Assembly (NCBI RefSeq): GCF_964275005.1
Contig: NC_092701.1
Location: forward strand, 11,760,788 to 11,824,787
Origin: Diadema setosum
Lineage: Eukaryota; Echinodermata; Echinoidea; Diadematoida; Diadematidae
Direction of reading: 5' to 3'
DNA length: 64,000 nt
Positions 23,801-35,602 of this stretch are shown here, piece by piece (position 1 is the stretch's first letter; each line of letters opens with the position of its first letter). Made by a program: the position numbers and the translations under genes. The notes beneath the pieces are model-generated. The model had not been told where the DNA came from and made no database searches. It saw nothing but the letters and a program-made list of their open reading frames with translations.

Positions 23801-25919
23801 CGCACACACGGACGGACAGACAGACGGACGGACGGACGCACGCACGCACAGACACACACACGTACGGAGCCCGTTTCATAGTCCCCTGCTTGAATTCGTT
23901 CGGCGGGGACAATAATCTAATACAAGGATATTACATAACTCAATTCCATTTAAAGGATAATGCACTCACCATGATATGGTGAGTTTCAAAACCTCAACAA
24001 AAATGTTTAATCTCTCCTCCTCACTTAAAGAAAAGGAAAACAAATACGAAAGATTATCCATAGTCATTACCCAGATTTTGAAGGAATTCTACAGCTAAGA
24101 GCTCAATTTTAAGTTCTAATAGTCTTTTCCCTCTGTTAAAAATGGTAGATAACCTGCTTCAGGGGTATGAGAATATTTGCAGAAAAAACAATAATAATCT
24201 AACAAAATTTAAAACTTATTAAAAAAAGGTCTAAATTGCATTAAACTGAAAATTTTGACGCATTTGAACTGCCAAATAGTCTGAAAAGTGGGCTGGGTGG
24301 GGGAAGGGTAAACGAAATCTGAAATCAGATCAATCTCTGAACTCTCACATCCCTGCTATTAGAGATTTGAATAAAGTGGCAACCCATTACCTTCAAATTC
24401 TGGAATATACGGGGTGCAGTGGTGTCCAGTACAGACAAGGACGGCATCAAACACCTCTGTCTTTGGCTTGTCTGATGTCCGAGAGGAGTGTGTCAATTTC
24501 CATCGCCCCGTCTGCTCATAGTCATCGGCAAACACGACAGAGTCCACTCGCGTCCCGAAGGAGATGTACTGGCGAAGCTTGAACCGATCGCTGAAGAGCC
24601 GGTAGTACTCCAACACCAGGCGGTTGTGCATGAAGTTCGGGAATTCGGCAGGAATTGGGAAATCACTGTTATAGGAGCAAGAGCAGGAAATGGTATGATG
24701 GCACATGTGAGTGTAAACTTCTAGCAGTTTGGCCTGAAACACATTCAAATCACCTGTATTTATGACAATAAGTCCATACTATTAAATCTCTGAAAAATTT
24801 GCTGTATTTAGAAATGTCACTTTTCTTTGTACATTAAAAAAGAGGAAAGATTTAGCATCTTTTTCGGTGACATTTCAAGATTGATACTTACATGTATATC
24901 TAAGTCAAACTGTCGCAAACACTTGGCTATGCTATTGATGGGTGAACTTTACAGACCATTTACTTTTAAACAAGTAACTTACTTTTTATTCCATATTCCA
25001 AAACTGTCTACTATAATACCATCTCTTCATCTTGCATGATAGAATCAAGTCAATGCCATCACCAAATTGCCCCCTTCTGTCAAATCTTGTGATGATATTT
25101 AAATGTGTGCACATCACATTCATGTAGAGTAAATTTCTTTGTGTGTTCTTAAATTCGCGAACAACACCATCCTTGCAAATGTCGCAAAAGCAAAAACCCA
25201 CAAAATTTGTGGCATATACATGCATTTATACAGTATCTACATCACTCATTTACTCACTCACTCAGTCCAGTAACCATTATGGTCATTGGGGGACATGAGG
25301 AAGATGCAGCAGTTATTCTCCAGGCCATCCGGTTGGCAGCTGTCCTGAGGACATCGGGCATTGTCATCCTGGTCCAATCCTTATACTATATTTTTTGCAC
25401 CAGTTTTTCCTAAGCTGCCATCCTCGTCTTCACCTGCTTTCAACAGTACACTGTACCTTGTGAGATGGTTTTGGAAAAGGTGTTGTGACGAACAGTATGG
25501 CCAAACCAGGTCAACTTCCGTCTTTTGACTGTTGCCAATAGAAGTTCATCTATAGGTTCAGACTAGGTTAATAGTGACTAGGCTCTGAACCAAATCATTG
25601 GTCTCGTGTTCCCTGTAGGAAGTGCAGAGCAGTCTCCTCATGCCCTTGGTCCACATACAAATTGTAATAGTTCTGGGGACACCCACCTGTAACACATCAC
25701 CTCCTTGCTGGTATTGATGACCGTGGAGTCGTAGACGCACGCCTGGTCCTCCCGCTCCTCCTTGCCCTCTCTGAAGTACCACAGACCGCCGATGTCGTCC
25801 GCCTTTTCGAAGCATGTCGGTATCAGGCCCTCGTCCAGGCAGCACTTGATGGCCACCAGGCCGCTGGCTCCGGCCCCGATGATGGCCACCCGCTTGGCAG
25901 GTGCAGTTTGGGTTGCCAT
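17842..25919 (-). CDS. Flavin-containing monooxygenase, complete five-exon gene
   Basis: The enzyme oxidises nucleophilic N- or S-containing substrates using FAD, NADPH and O2 at the ER membrane. Exons in order are 25687-25919, 24391-24665, 20864-21006, 19469-19611 and 17842-18658; all four joins keep frame and give 536 residues, close to the 532-558 of vertebrate FMOs. Visible motifs are the FAD site GAGASG (15-20), DIGGLW (42-47), the FMO signature FxGxxxHxxxY (174-184), the NADPH site GVGNSG (199-204), STRRG just after it, GTGY (331-334) and a hydrophobic C-terminal anchor ending in VYWVWS. Donors are all GT and acceptors AG. The start codon is ATG in GCCATGG. A weak acceptor 13 bases upstream (TTTCAG at 25933) could mark a non-coding first exon. 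Which vertebrate FMO is nearest cannot be settled here; the C-terminal part reads most like FMO5. Confidence 0.95.
19924..20215. mobile_element. Possible TGACCC-family element in FMO intron 3
   Basis: GTGACCCCCAGCTCAAAAGC followed by AGAAAGTCGC resembles the ends of the TGACCC elements, and a GTGACCC lies at about 20200. A similar GTGACCGCCAAGC start occurs at 60116. The element is not matched end to end, so the call is tentative. Confidence 0.35.
21123..21790. mobile_element. TTAAAGGAG-type element in FMO intron 2, with inner insertion
   Basis: The left end TTAAAGGAGACCTCCGGAT and about 100 following bases match 33709-33840. The right end reads CCCCTTTAA at 21782-21790. Only TTAAAGG is shared between the ends, so the right boundary is uncertain. 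The element at 21465-21711 lies inside it. Confidence 0.4.
21465..21711. mobile_element. MITE with TACTGTATACGC ends and TTCGCGA repeats
   Basis: The left end ATACTGTATACGCCATATAT and the right end ATATTCAGCGTACACAGTAT are inverted relatives. The interior repeats TTTCGCGA and AATTCGCGA, which is CpG-rich for this window. A worn relative lies near 25150-25240 (AAATTCGCGAACAAC to TTTATACAGTA). Confidence 0.65.
22018..22535. mobile_element. GC-rich TIR element in FMO intron 2, carrying a nested element
   Basis: The ends GACCCCGTTTACAGTGC and GCACTGTAAATGGGGTC are inverted. Just inside, GGCCGAGCCGCGGCC-type blocks occur in both orientations. It has no real coding frame; the open frames here are GC-rich shadows. 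The 165-bp element at 22191-22355 has inserted into it. Confidence 0.75.
22191..22355. mobile_element. 165-bp MITE with 9-bp target duplication
   Basis: The ends TAGTCTGGTTTCCAGACCCT and AGGGTCTGGAAGGCAGACTA are inverted. AATTTGGTA stands immediately on both sides (22182-22190 and 22356-22364), an exact 9-bp duplication. A 9-bp duplication is typical of Mutator-like elements, so that superfamily is suggested. Confidence 0.8.
22676..23910. mobile_element. Element with GTCCCCGCCG ends carrying a 158-bp tandem array
   Basis: GTCCCCGCCG at 22676-22685 is inverted exactly at 23901-23910. The element contains a seven-unit tandem array, then a (GACG)n microsatellite (about 23795-23850) and a unique tail with GAGCCCGTTTCATAG. 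The repeats end before the right inverted repeat, so the array is internal. It lies in FMO intron 2. Confidence 0.7.
22690..23770 (+). repeat. Seven-unit tandem array, alternating A/B units
   Basis: Units start TAGCATTTTGTAG at 22690, 22851, 23008, 23150, 23307, 23465 and 23622, so the period is about 158 bases, with one unit of 142. Units 1, 3, 5 and 7 continue GCAAAATG; units 2, 4 and 6 continue GCCAATG. Units contain AGGTCAAAGGTCA, then GAAGCCCTCACCTAG and GAATCGAAATCGGG. The strict alternation implies growth by dimer duplication. Confidence 0.9.
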
Positions 25920-26295
25920 GGCAAAGCGGTCACTGAAATGACTTACTTTCGGTAAAATCTAGACAACTGCAAAAGAGAAAATCACATAGGTGAACATCCA
26001 CCATAGAGAAATCCTTACAAATCTGTTAGAACATAAGTTTTTTTTTTTCCTATTTTAAAACAAATACTGTTGCACTAATTCATAAATTTACAAAGTTTCT
26101 AAATGTGCATGAGTAATAACACAACAGGGCCAAATGTCATTGCAACTTTGAATGGGATTCAAGATTCAATTCACTCCTGTGTCCACTGTACATGTGTATA
26201 TACACTACAGTATGTCCCCCAAAAAAATTACAACGGGGCCCTCCGCAATGATATCGATATATTTAAAAACACTGAATCAATCTAAATACAAATTC

Positions 26296-26580
26296 AGGGT
26301 ATGAAACTATATCTCATTGCCCACATCTTACAGGAAACCCCACTTGATTTGCTTCAGTGGTCAAAGAGAAATGTGGAATTTTGTAGAGGATGTTGGGAAT
26401 CTCTTCCGTCCAGGTTCTGCCTATTATTCACACACAAGATCATCTAAGTGCTAAAATTGGAAGAATCAGACTCATGACGTGCTTTACAACAATCCACATT
26501 TCTCTGTGACCGCTTAACCAAATTGAATGGGGTTTCCTGCAAAATAGAGCTAAGATGTTATATTTAAGACCCTGAAGTAG
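26296..26580. mobile_element. Foldback MITE upstream of FMO
   Basis: CATCTTACAGGAAACCCCA and AGAGAAATGTGGA on the left are matched in inverse by TCCACATTTCTCTGTGA and TGGGGTTTCCTGCAAAA on the right. TTCAGGGT marks both ends. No coding frame is seen. It lies about 400 bases upstream of the FMO start codon, so it could overlap the promoter. Confidence 0.6.
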
Positions 26581-26600
26581 CACTTAGACCGGTTGTTCGC

Positions 26601-26706
26601 ATTGGGTGTTATCAATTCGAAAATCTGATTGTAATTTTTGGGGCGACTTACTGCAGTATTTCCCCAAAAAAATTACAATCAGATTTTCGCATTGATAACA
26701 CCCAAT
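26601..26706. repeat. Near-perfect 106-base palindrome
   Basis: ATTGGGTGTTATCAAT, AAAATCTGATTGTAATTTTT and GGGG recur inverted, with arms of about 45 bases around GACTTACTGCAG. The inner block CCCCAAAAAAATTACAA also occurs alone at about 26220. It is probably a small MITE. Confidence 0.7.
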
Positions 26707-27338
26707 ATGATTAAATTTTGCAAACCACCTAGCATAAAAAATTCTCTGCATCAGAATTTTGAATCACACACTCTCTGTAAAGATCTCCCTCTCAAGGAAG
26801 GTCTATAGTTCTCAAAATCATGATTCTCCTAATATTATCAGCACCACATTTCTGCTGTTTTGTCAGTGTGTCAGAAAAGACCTCAAACAAATACATAATC
26901 ACAGAAATTATAGGCATGCTTTAAAAATGATGTGGAAGTTCAAAGGAAATACCCTAATTCTGAGGTGTCACAGTGTAAGGTCTGATTTCAGAGACTATCA
27001 TTGAGCCCCCCCCCCCCCCCAATATACACCAAAAGAGCACAAAAACCAAAAACATAAACATGTACACCTAAATGTACCTATTTAAGCTAACAATATTTAC
27101 CTTGTGCATGCACCAGATGTAATAGAACCAGATAAAGAAGACTCTGAACCTCCAGCTGAACTGGAAGTGGTACATGTATACCTCAGAGCTGGCAGAAAAT
27201 TGTATTCACTGATTCAGCTGCAGATAAAAACCCAGACATAAAAACATATATTGGCTGCACATTCATCATAATTCATAAATGTGCATTACTGGTACCTTAT
27301 CTCTGAAGTGGCTTCTACATGTAACTTATTCAAATTAA

Positions 27339-27663
27339 TGGAGTGAGCTAGTGTACAGGCTCACATCGACTCCTAACTCACAGACTACAGTGTGGAATGT
27401 TATGGATACGAAGTAACAAGTACAAAGCTGTATGGAGTCCACAGCGCCAGAGAGCAACCCATCAGCTCGCTGGATACATCTCATTTACAATTCCTCCACA
27501 TGGAGTGAGCTAGTGTACAGGCTCACATCGACTCCTAACTCACAGACTACGGTGTGGAATGTTATGGATACGAAGTGCCAAGTACAAAGCTGTATGGAGT
27601 CCACAGCGCCAGAGAGCAACCCATCAGCTCGCTGGATATATCTAATTTACAATTCCTCCACAC
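27339..27663. repeat. Two tandem 162-base repeats
   Basis: The unit starting TGGAGTGAGCTAGTGTAC at 27339 is repeated at 27501 with only a few differences. Both contain GAGAGCAACCCATCAGCTCG. Apparent proteins here (MESTAPESNPSARW) are the same repeat read twice. Confidence 0.9.
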
Positions 27664-28435
27664 AACATTTCTCCTGACATTTACAAACTTGTACTGTATG
27701 AGTCACATGGCTGGGAGAATGATTAACGAAGCAAGGGGACGGGGGGGGGGGGGGGGGTTGCAAAACATGCTTGTGAAGGAGCATTTGGGTTCACTACAGG
27801 TCCACATTTCATCTACATACTTCTGTTGCAGCTATAGTTGTCATTGTCTCTGTATGCAGACAGTGAACCCTAAACATATGAACAAACTTTGATAAACCAG
27901 ACCCATTCACACATACCCTAAGGAATTGAATGATTTTTGAAAATCAATTTTGCAATGCAAGGCAACAACCATTCATTCTTGAGTGTGGTCACAGTAAAAA
28001 CTTGTAACTCTTGCAAAATGGTCCACAATGCAGAGATTGGTTCCACTTTTTTGTTTGTTTGAAAACTCTCGCGACAATTCACCTCATGCAGCAAGCACGA
28101 ATAGCACATCAAGAAACCATCAAGTTTTTCAATCTTATAATGCAACACTCTCCACACTACAGTACCTGTTGGTCCACACATCCAGCAGCCCTGGCAGTCA
28201 CGCTTTGATCATTGCTTAGACATGTGCAGTCTGGAGATTCAAAGCAATTCATTTGCAGCCGATTGATTTTTTTTTTTTGCCTTGTGTGAATGGTAGTAAT
28301 TAAAATTGATTTTTTTAATCATGATGCAAAGACCGATAACTCGTGTGTAAATGCGGCTATGGATTTATTCTACCCATGAACTCACTCAAAAAAGATGCCA
28401 ATGATAAGGTGTACATTAGTCCAAATCTCTTGATC

Positions 28436-28792
28436 TTAAAGGGGATAGCTAGTAAGTGATCAGTGGGAATCAGTGGGAATGCTGGGGGATGATTGTTCCA
28501 ATCCTTGTGGGATTATAAGAGTACATTATATTATTGTTGTATGAAAATTATTTGCTCCAGAATGATCTCATATTCAAGTGATGTGCAGTTTAATCACTCC
28601 ATCACTGTACAGGCATGCTAAACTGGAAACATTAAACTGCACATTACTTGAATATGAGACCATTCTGAAGCAAATAATTTTCACACAACAATAATATAAT
28701 GTACTCTTAAATGAATCCCACAAGGATTGGAACAATCATCCCCCAGCATTCCCACTGATTCCCACTGATCAATTATTAGCCATCCCCTTTAA
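28436..28792. mobile_element. T2/Kolobok-like foldback MITE
   Basis: The 357-bp element is bounded by TTAA. It starts TTAAAGGGGATAGCTA and ends TAGCCATCCCCTTTAA. The arms are about 165 bases (GGGAATGCTGGGGGATGATT, ATTGTTCCAATCCTTGTGGG and AATAATATAATGTAC-type blocks recur inverted) around a short AT-rich centre. There is no coding frame. Confidence 0.85.
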
Positions 28793-29307
28793 TGCATGTA
28801 GACACAGATAGCAGGGTGATGTGTATCTCATGGGAAAACTTGTACCTCAACCCTGAAAAAAAAAAAGGAAAAATACTATAGAGTTCACAAGAGATACACA
28901 TCCTTCAACATCACTTGAACTTGGACCTGTTGACCACAGATCATAGCCAAGGAGCATTGTGCTAGCTGTCATGTACAAAATTTGCACTTGTAACTGTTAG
29001 CATGTTTGCTAACACTATGTACAGAAAAGCATACAAACTATTAGCACCTAAGGTACTACTGATAAGTAGTAAGCACAGCACGACTCCTTGTGAAACATCC
29101 TCAAGTTGTATGCGCCAGAGACTTTGGACAGTGTGTACAACTTGTACAAAGCTATGGGGTCTTCTGTGCCAGTTGGCACTAAAAGCACAAAGGTTTTGAT
29201 TATACCCATTATAACAACAGCTGAAGTTTGTAAAATTTCGGCCGATTGTTTCATTTTCATCTTGGCCAAAATAATGGGATACATACTTCATGTAGATCTA
29301 CCACATA

Positions 29308-29345
29308 GGACTATTGGGGTGGGGATGGGGTGGGGTGGGGGTGAG
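29308..29345 (+). repeat. G-rich tract with quadruplex potential
   Basis: Runs of GGGG separated by T or AT (GGGGTGGGGATGGGGTGGGG and on) give at least four G4 blocks within 38 bases. It lies in intergenic DNA. Confidence 0.6.
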
Positions 29346-29359
29346 GATCTCTAAGTTTG

Positions 29360-32300
29360 TGCTGAATGTGCTTTTGTACTATTTGAAGAGTGTCCAAGAG
29401 CTGTCTGCTCATAATAACTCAACTGAACTGACTCCTTTTCAAGTCTAATTTGCTCCTTTTCTTTGTCCTGTAAAAGTGCAAGCCACAATACATGCAGGAA
29501 ACACACTTGTTGTATCAGGTTTTCAAAGTTGAAGTATAAAGTGAGTAATGAATAAGTTCAGATTTATTCACAAGGGTCACCTGGAAATACCAGCTGAAGA
29601 CTTTGATGAATTTTACACACTGAAACTGAAAAATTTTATACAACAAACATTTTACACAATAAAAATCAAACAGAAAATGAAACAACATCTATATAAACCT
29701 AATATGTGCATATCACATATTAAATCCCACTTTAACCTATAAAGTACACAGACCCACATTTCTAAGGTGTACAAACTGTTGTATGCTGTGACTCTTCATT
29801 ACAATTCATATCATTCATTGTTGGTATTTCATAAGGTAGAATTAACTTTGCTTTCGTTTGAGCCATATGGTGGTCATACATTATGCAGACTATAGTATAC
29901 CTGGTACTTTAAAGGAGCGCAGCATTAAAAAGCACAGCTTGTATTGATGGGTATGCCCAACAGTAACAATATAACAATTGTGCGCATAATTATCAAAAAC
30001 TTCTGATCACAAAATTTATACTTTCAAGATTAAACAGATTTCCAACACTTGTTAGAAGATTACAGTCAATACTTTGGTCTCAAATTGGCAAATGTTTGAA
30101 ATTGTGTGTGATCTAAATGCAAATGTAATGACTTACCAATTCAATTTAATTTTCATATGCTATCTAACACACCTGCAAGTTAAAATTGCTAGACTTTGCC
30201 AATTCAAGGGGGGCAAAGTTAAACTCTGACTTAAAGGGTTAAATTAGAAATGTCAACCAGGTCAGAAATGGCAGGGTGGATAAGCATTATGTCTCTGGCA
30301 ATCTCTGGGAAAATGGCCAGCATAAAAACCTAAATAAGACACAGTGAATATTGAACCTCAACATTTCAAGAACATTTCAAATGGAAAACTACAAAAAGTA
30401 TACTGTTATTAATGTGTTATATTCCAAGGTCATCATGATCCATGCTTTATAACAGCATGATTGAAATTGACATACAGTTTTGTACATCAATCCTACAAAT
30501 TACTGAAATGATATGTTAAATTCCATCCTTATTACTATCAGCTGTCATTACAGATACCACTGTACCTACACTACAGTGTATAGTATATATTCCCATAGTA
30601 TCAATGACCCCAGTGTAATATACAGTGATACTGGTACTCAATACAGTTCTCTCCCCAAGGTATAGGACACTGTGTAAATCACGAGTCGATGAATCAGCTT
30701 GAAGCACTTATCCCTGAATATGATTCCTATTCAAAACAGAAACCATAGCCCTGCGCATTTATCTGTAACTGCAACTAGTTTTGATAGTCTTGTATCTAAA
30801 ATTCCCCTTCAATCATGGGCCGGCAGTCCATGCTTCAATTTAATGCACCAAAAGATGTGTGTACATATATATGTACTAATTGAAAAAAAAAAATGCAGCC
30901 TTCCTAAAAGCTTCTTGCTTTGCAATGCTCCAAATGTGTTCACCCAATACGTATGTACCTATTAAATACAGTTCAACATTGTATGCCATTTTTGACATAG
31001 CAAAATGCCTACCATCAAAATTGACCATGGATAACCATGTTTTTAAAATACTGTTATTTACCAGACTGTCTCACTTTACTACCAAAAAAAAAAAAAATAA
31101 TAATAATAATAATAATCAATGCATTAAATGTATGTCACATTGTATGACATCATTCTCTCATATATTTCTCATAAACTTCATTTCAAAAGCTTTGCTCACA
31201 TTTCTGGCCTATCTTTTGAAGGGAAGCTGATCATAAATGTACCTGGTATTTCATATTACTATTGAATTTTTACAAGTTTTCTGTACACCTGACTGTAACA
31301 TATACGTATACATGTATGTAGTAATCTTTTTATCAGTGTCATCTCAGTCTCAGTATCACAGTATTATTATAAATTTGTCAATTCTACTATATACAGCAGT
31401 AGGCCTACTTAAAGTTGAAAAATCTCCACTTTTCACCAAGCTACGGTAGTGCGAAGGCAAACATCTTTCAAAGACAAAAGTTTGCTGAACTTAACACACT
31501 TTTCTGTGTGCTATACTGTGTGTCTACTCAAACCGGAGTGCATCACCATGGGTATCACTCAGGACTGAACACAGGAAGTTTCTGCTGAGGGGCAAAGGTC
31601 CCTGCCATGTCCCCTATGACCTAGCAACATATAGCCTCAGTTAAAAGGCCCTCTGGCTGCAGCAAGTGTCCAAGAAGTGAACAGAGGGTATCCAGTTTGT
31701 ATGAGAAACTCGAGTCAAGCAACAAAGGAGCGGGCCTGTAGGAGGCCCTTTCAAATTTCTTTGAATTAATGTCTACTAATTTTTGATATCATCTTCACCA
31801 TCAACCATTACAGCTTTTATTCAATTGACCCTTTTTGTGCAATTGCTTGCTGATTGGCATGCACACCAGATTGCCTTCCAGATAGGCTAGGCAGGTACAT
31901 TTTGTATGATGTCTGGACTGAATGCAAAATCTCAATGAAAAGAATGGACTGGATGGAAAATGTTGGCCAGAAAAGCTTTGTTAGAGCCTGAACCTATAAA
32001 AGGTTTTTAAAGCTCAATGCATATGATGCATTTTCTATTTTCTTCCAGTTCATTTATTCATTTTTCTTTTATTTCAATTTCTTTTTTTTTCTTTGGTCTC
32101 TGAGGACCAAAGGTGAATCTAGCAATTCATTCAGTCAGTGATGTGTGCTGGTGCACTGGTTAAAAAGCTCTCTCCCAACTCATGTAAACTAAGAATCACA
32201 TTCGCAGTGTATCTCAAAAGGCTCAATTCCTAACTGTCCATTCCTCTTTTTTCTCTATTTTATATATTTTTTTTTTTTTGTCCTTGTCTCCATTCCTGTG

Positions 32301-32470
32301 GTAATTTGGGTTGAATGCTACACCTATTATCACATAATATATTCATCATACTATCTGTATTGCACCAGTTTGTCAATATGTAAATATGCACTGCCAAGGG
32401 TCTATCATGCACATCCACTTGATGCGAAATAGGCTGTGTCATAAGTATGCAAAGTTCTGTAGTGAGGTTC
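29360..32470. other. Intergenic, no gene seen
   Basis: The stretch is AT-rich with no splice-linked frames. Only short simple repeats stand out, for example (AAT)n at 31095-31115. An open frame of 116 codons near 30880 is low-complexity and has no recognisable similarity. Confidence 0.55.
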
Positions 32471-32478
32471 TACACTTA

Positions 32479-33306
32479 CAAGGTCCTGTTTACCTTTGGG
32501 AGCAGTGATTTTAAAGATGTCCAAGGTATCACATTTGATGCATCGTAAATGTGTATATGTAGGTTTGTTGTACCACAAAACATCCTACCATATAAAATTT
32601 TTGCAATAAATCCTAAAATATAAGGAGATATCAGTATTTTTCTCAATAAACTGTAACTGTAGATAGTTTAGTCTGGAAACATTTTTATTATAACTATTGT
32701 TCCCATTTTGCATACATGTATCTAACAATACTTTCAACATCGATGTTACTGATCCAAATCTTTACAGTGGTTTTTTCTATCACTAACTCATATTTTAGAA
32801 CTATTTAAAAGCACTAATGCTAGGCTTGTTTCATTTGCAAATGGTAAATAAATTACAGTTCGACCTCGATTATCCGGCCATGTCGGGACCGGCGCTCATC
32901 CGGATAAGCGAATTGGCCGGATATGGGAGACACAATGTTAATGTATATACCTGCCGTCCAAGCTGCCGTCCCAGTGCACTGGCAGCTACATGTAGGCAGG
33001 TAGCGTACCCCGCAACGGTGGTGTAATCTATGCTAGCCTGCGCAAAATTGTAGTCCCTTCTTCACAAAAATAAAGTTTATCTTTATGTGAAAATCATACA
33101 TGTTTTATCTCATTAGATATTGAGAAACCTATCATGCGCATCTTATGAAATTAGTGAAATAGATCCATGAAAGTCACTGTTTTTTCTCAATTTTTGGATG
33201 AAAAAAAAAAGTCCTTCACTGCGTGAACACGTCCGGATAATAGAGATTTCCGGATAAAAGGAGGCCGGATAATCGAGGTCAAACTGTACATATGTATGCC
33301 TTTAAT
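32479..33306. mobile_element. TTAAAGGTCC-family MITE split by a pogo-type element
   Basis: AAGGTCCTGTTTACC at 32480 and the body to 32855 match the copy at 53688. Its right end (TATGCCTTTAA) resumes after 33286. The left TTAA is not preserved in this copy. Confidence 0.7.
32856..33286. mobile_element. pogo/Tigger-type non-autonomous element
   Basis: The ends CAGTTCGACCTCGATTATCC and GGATAATCGAGGTCAAACTG are inverted and flanked by TA on both sides (32854-32855 and 33287-33288). This terminus is typical of pogo/Tigger elements. CCGGATAA recurs inside. It is 431 bp with no transposase frame. Confidence 0.85.
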
Positions 33307-33708
33307 GTGTAAACAAGGCCAAACTGCTACACACATACTGTATATCTCTCTATCATGCATGAATACTACTACAAAATTGTACTAGCCATTTTGTATGAAG
33401 GACAATGGATGTTTGTGTGTGTGTGTGGGTGTGTGCAGGTGTTGTCCAAGAGTGCATTGAACAAATAAAATCCATAACAATCAAATACTGAATCATATTG
33501 GGATTATTTACCTACAGGAAAATATGAAACGATTTCAATAAATGTAAACATCAATGACACAATTAAGACATCATTTATTATGCTGTGAAGTAAACACAAA
33601 GGAAAAAAAAAAATATTCTGGCATAACCCTGCAGGGTTCCTCTCTCCACAGACCCTCCTACACTACTACAATGTATGTCTCCTTTATCATAACAATCTAT
33701 TCCCTGGG

Positions 33709-33840
33709 TTAAAGGAGACCTACAGATGATATTTAGACATTTGTATTTGAACATCTGTACATTGACTATACTGCATACATTTTGTACAGAGTTTCAGAAG
33801 TTTTGTTGATGTTCTTTTTATATTCCTACCGTTGTAGCTT
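33709..33840. mobile_element. TTAAAGGAG-type element fragment
   Basis: TTAAAGGAGACCTACAGAT followed by ACATTTGTATTTGAACA and GAGTTTCAGAA matches the left part of the element at 21123. The right end was not found. Confidence 0.5.
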
Positions 33841-35347
33841 TTAACAAATTCAAAAGTTCTTAACGCATGTATAGACCAGCTATGATGGATGTCTGTTAGT
33901 TGCCGCTCAATGCATGTTATTGTTAATAACAGTGTTAAGCACTTATGTACATGTATCTTCCCACACCAACATACAGTGTAATGTTTCATTATAGAGATCT
34001 GTCTGAGCACCATTTGTACCATGTTGTATGAGATCTTTGGTTATGTTGCCTTGGGGTATAATGTTGCAAAGAGAATGCATTGTATATTCCATGCCTGGGC
34101 TGCATCTACAGTACATGTATAAGGATAGCATTACTAGCTTACCAAATTTTTGGCAATTCATACAGATATAATTTCCTTCAAACTTCACTGATGTGTTCTA
34201 CTGAATTTCTGCATGTCACAGAATTCCACTGTAGGAGATGCTTCACAGGATAACATGAAAAGTCAGCTGAAGACCACGGCCCTCTAAGACTAAGAGGTGG
34301 ATCAAGGGCAACTGGTTCACCAAAAACTCTACTTGTAATTCCTGTGTCTTCTCCTACCATAACTAGTAAACCTCATGGAAAAATCTGAAGAAAATTCATT
34401 CGATAATTGTAGCCTGAAAAATGTAAATGATTTAACTTTTTATAAGTCACCAAAATGATGCGTGAATCTGAAGAGAATCCATTCAATAGCTGTTGTGAAG
34501 CTCACTGAATGAAGCTATGTACAGTCTATCGATTCCATGGTTTATGGCTGTCCCACGCCAAGTTCCTTTAATAGCTGCAGTTGTTGCGCCTTCACGCATT
34601 CACTTTTTTTTGTTAGTGGCCACTCAAAAAGAAAGAAAAAAAAATACAATTCCATTCACAACAATTAATTCTATTGCTATTTAGATCTCGATGAACCTAA
34701 AAAATGTTGCCAGTTGAGTAAACAAGAAATTTACGCCTCAGGAGGTGGGCTGGACTGCTGGATCTGAAGTACCGGTATCCTCCTCACACCTTAGCCTTCA
34801 GGAGCCACACAAATCAAGTACTGTATAATTATTTTCTTGTCGAACAATCAGCAATGAACAATCAACAATGAACAATCAGCTAGTGTATGATTCTTGGTAA
34901 AACCTGCCCCGAAACTAATCAAGTTTAGAATCTATATATCCAAAACCTCTTTTCAAAGCTGCCATTACTTCTAGAAGATTTCTAACAGATCATCGAAAAG
35001 TACCAATCATGCAATGCAGTCTAAAAAACATAAGTATACAACTATCAGAGGTATATATATAGCTACTTTAATATCTTGAAGGCAAAATGAATATTTTTTA
35101 AAAGATAGGAAACTTACATGTATAGATCTACTGTGCCAGTGGTTCATTCCTACAATATCAAAATAGATAAAACATTCATTATGGGTTCTACATTGTAGGT
35201 AGCCCTATGCTTTTAATCCTTTTCTCAAAAATAGATTTTTGTTTCATCAATTTACTAGAATTAAAAAAACCAAATAATTAACGTTAGGGGCTTGAATTCT
35301 AGATCTATCACAATACAAAACATACTGGTTGACAGCTGCTTCTGGTT

Positions 35348-35602
35348 ACAGCTCGCTATTCTGAAGGTTCGTTATTCCGAAGGCTCTTCAGTCCGAAGAT
35401 TTGTTATTCCGAAGGTTCGTTTTTCCGAATTTCATTTTCGGATGAACAAATCTTTGGAATAACGAACCTTCGGAATAACGCCACAAATGTTCGGATTAAC
35501 GAACCCTTTTTCATTTTCAGATTAATGAGCCTCTGGGTATAGGGAATTTGTGTGTTTCGGATTAATGAACCTTCGGAATATCGAACCTTCGGAATAACGA
35601 AC
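35348..35602. repeat. TTCGTTATTCCGAAG hairpin repeat, copy 1
   Basis: GTTCGTTATTCCGAAGG and its inverse CTTCGGAATAACGAAC recur several times with spacers such as TTTCATTTTCGGAT. Direct and inverted units together form large hairpins. Related copies lie at 40733-41240 and 44453-44731. Confidence 0.75.

Noticed and set aside
32130-32230. tRNA-like or SINE-like sequence (GTGCACTGGTTAAAAAGCTC)
   Set aside because: No acceptable box B or cloverleaf follows at the right distance.
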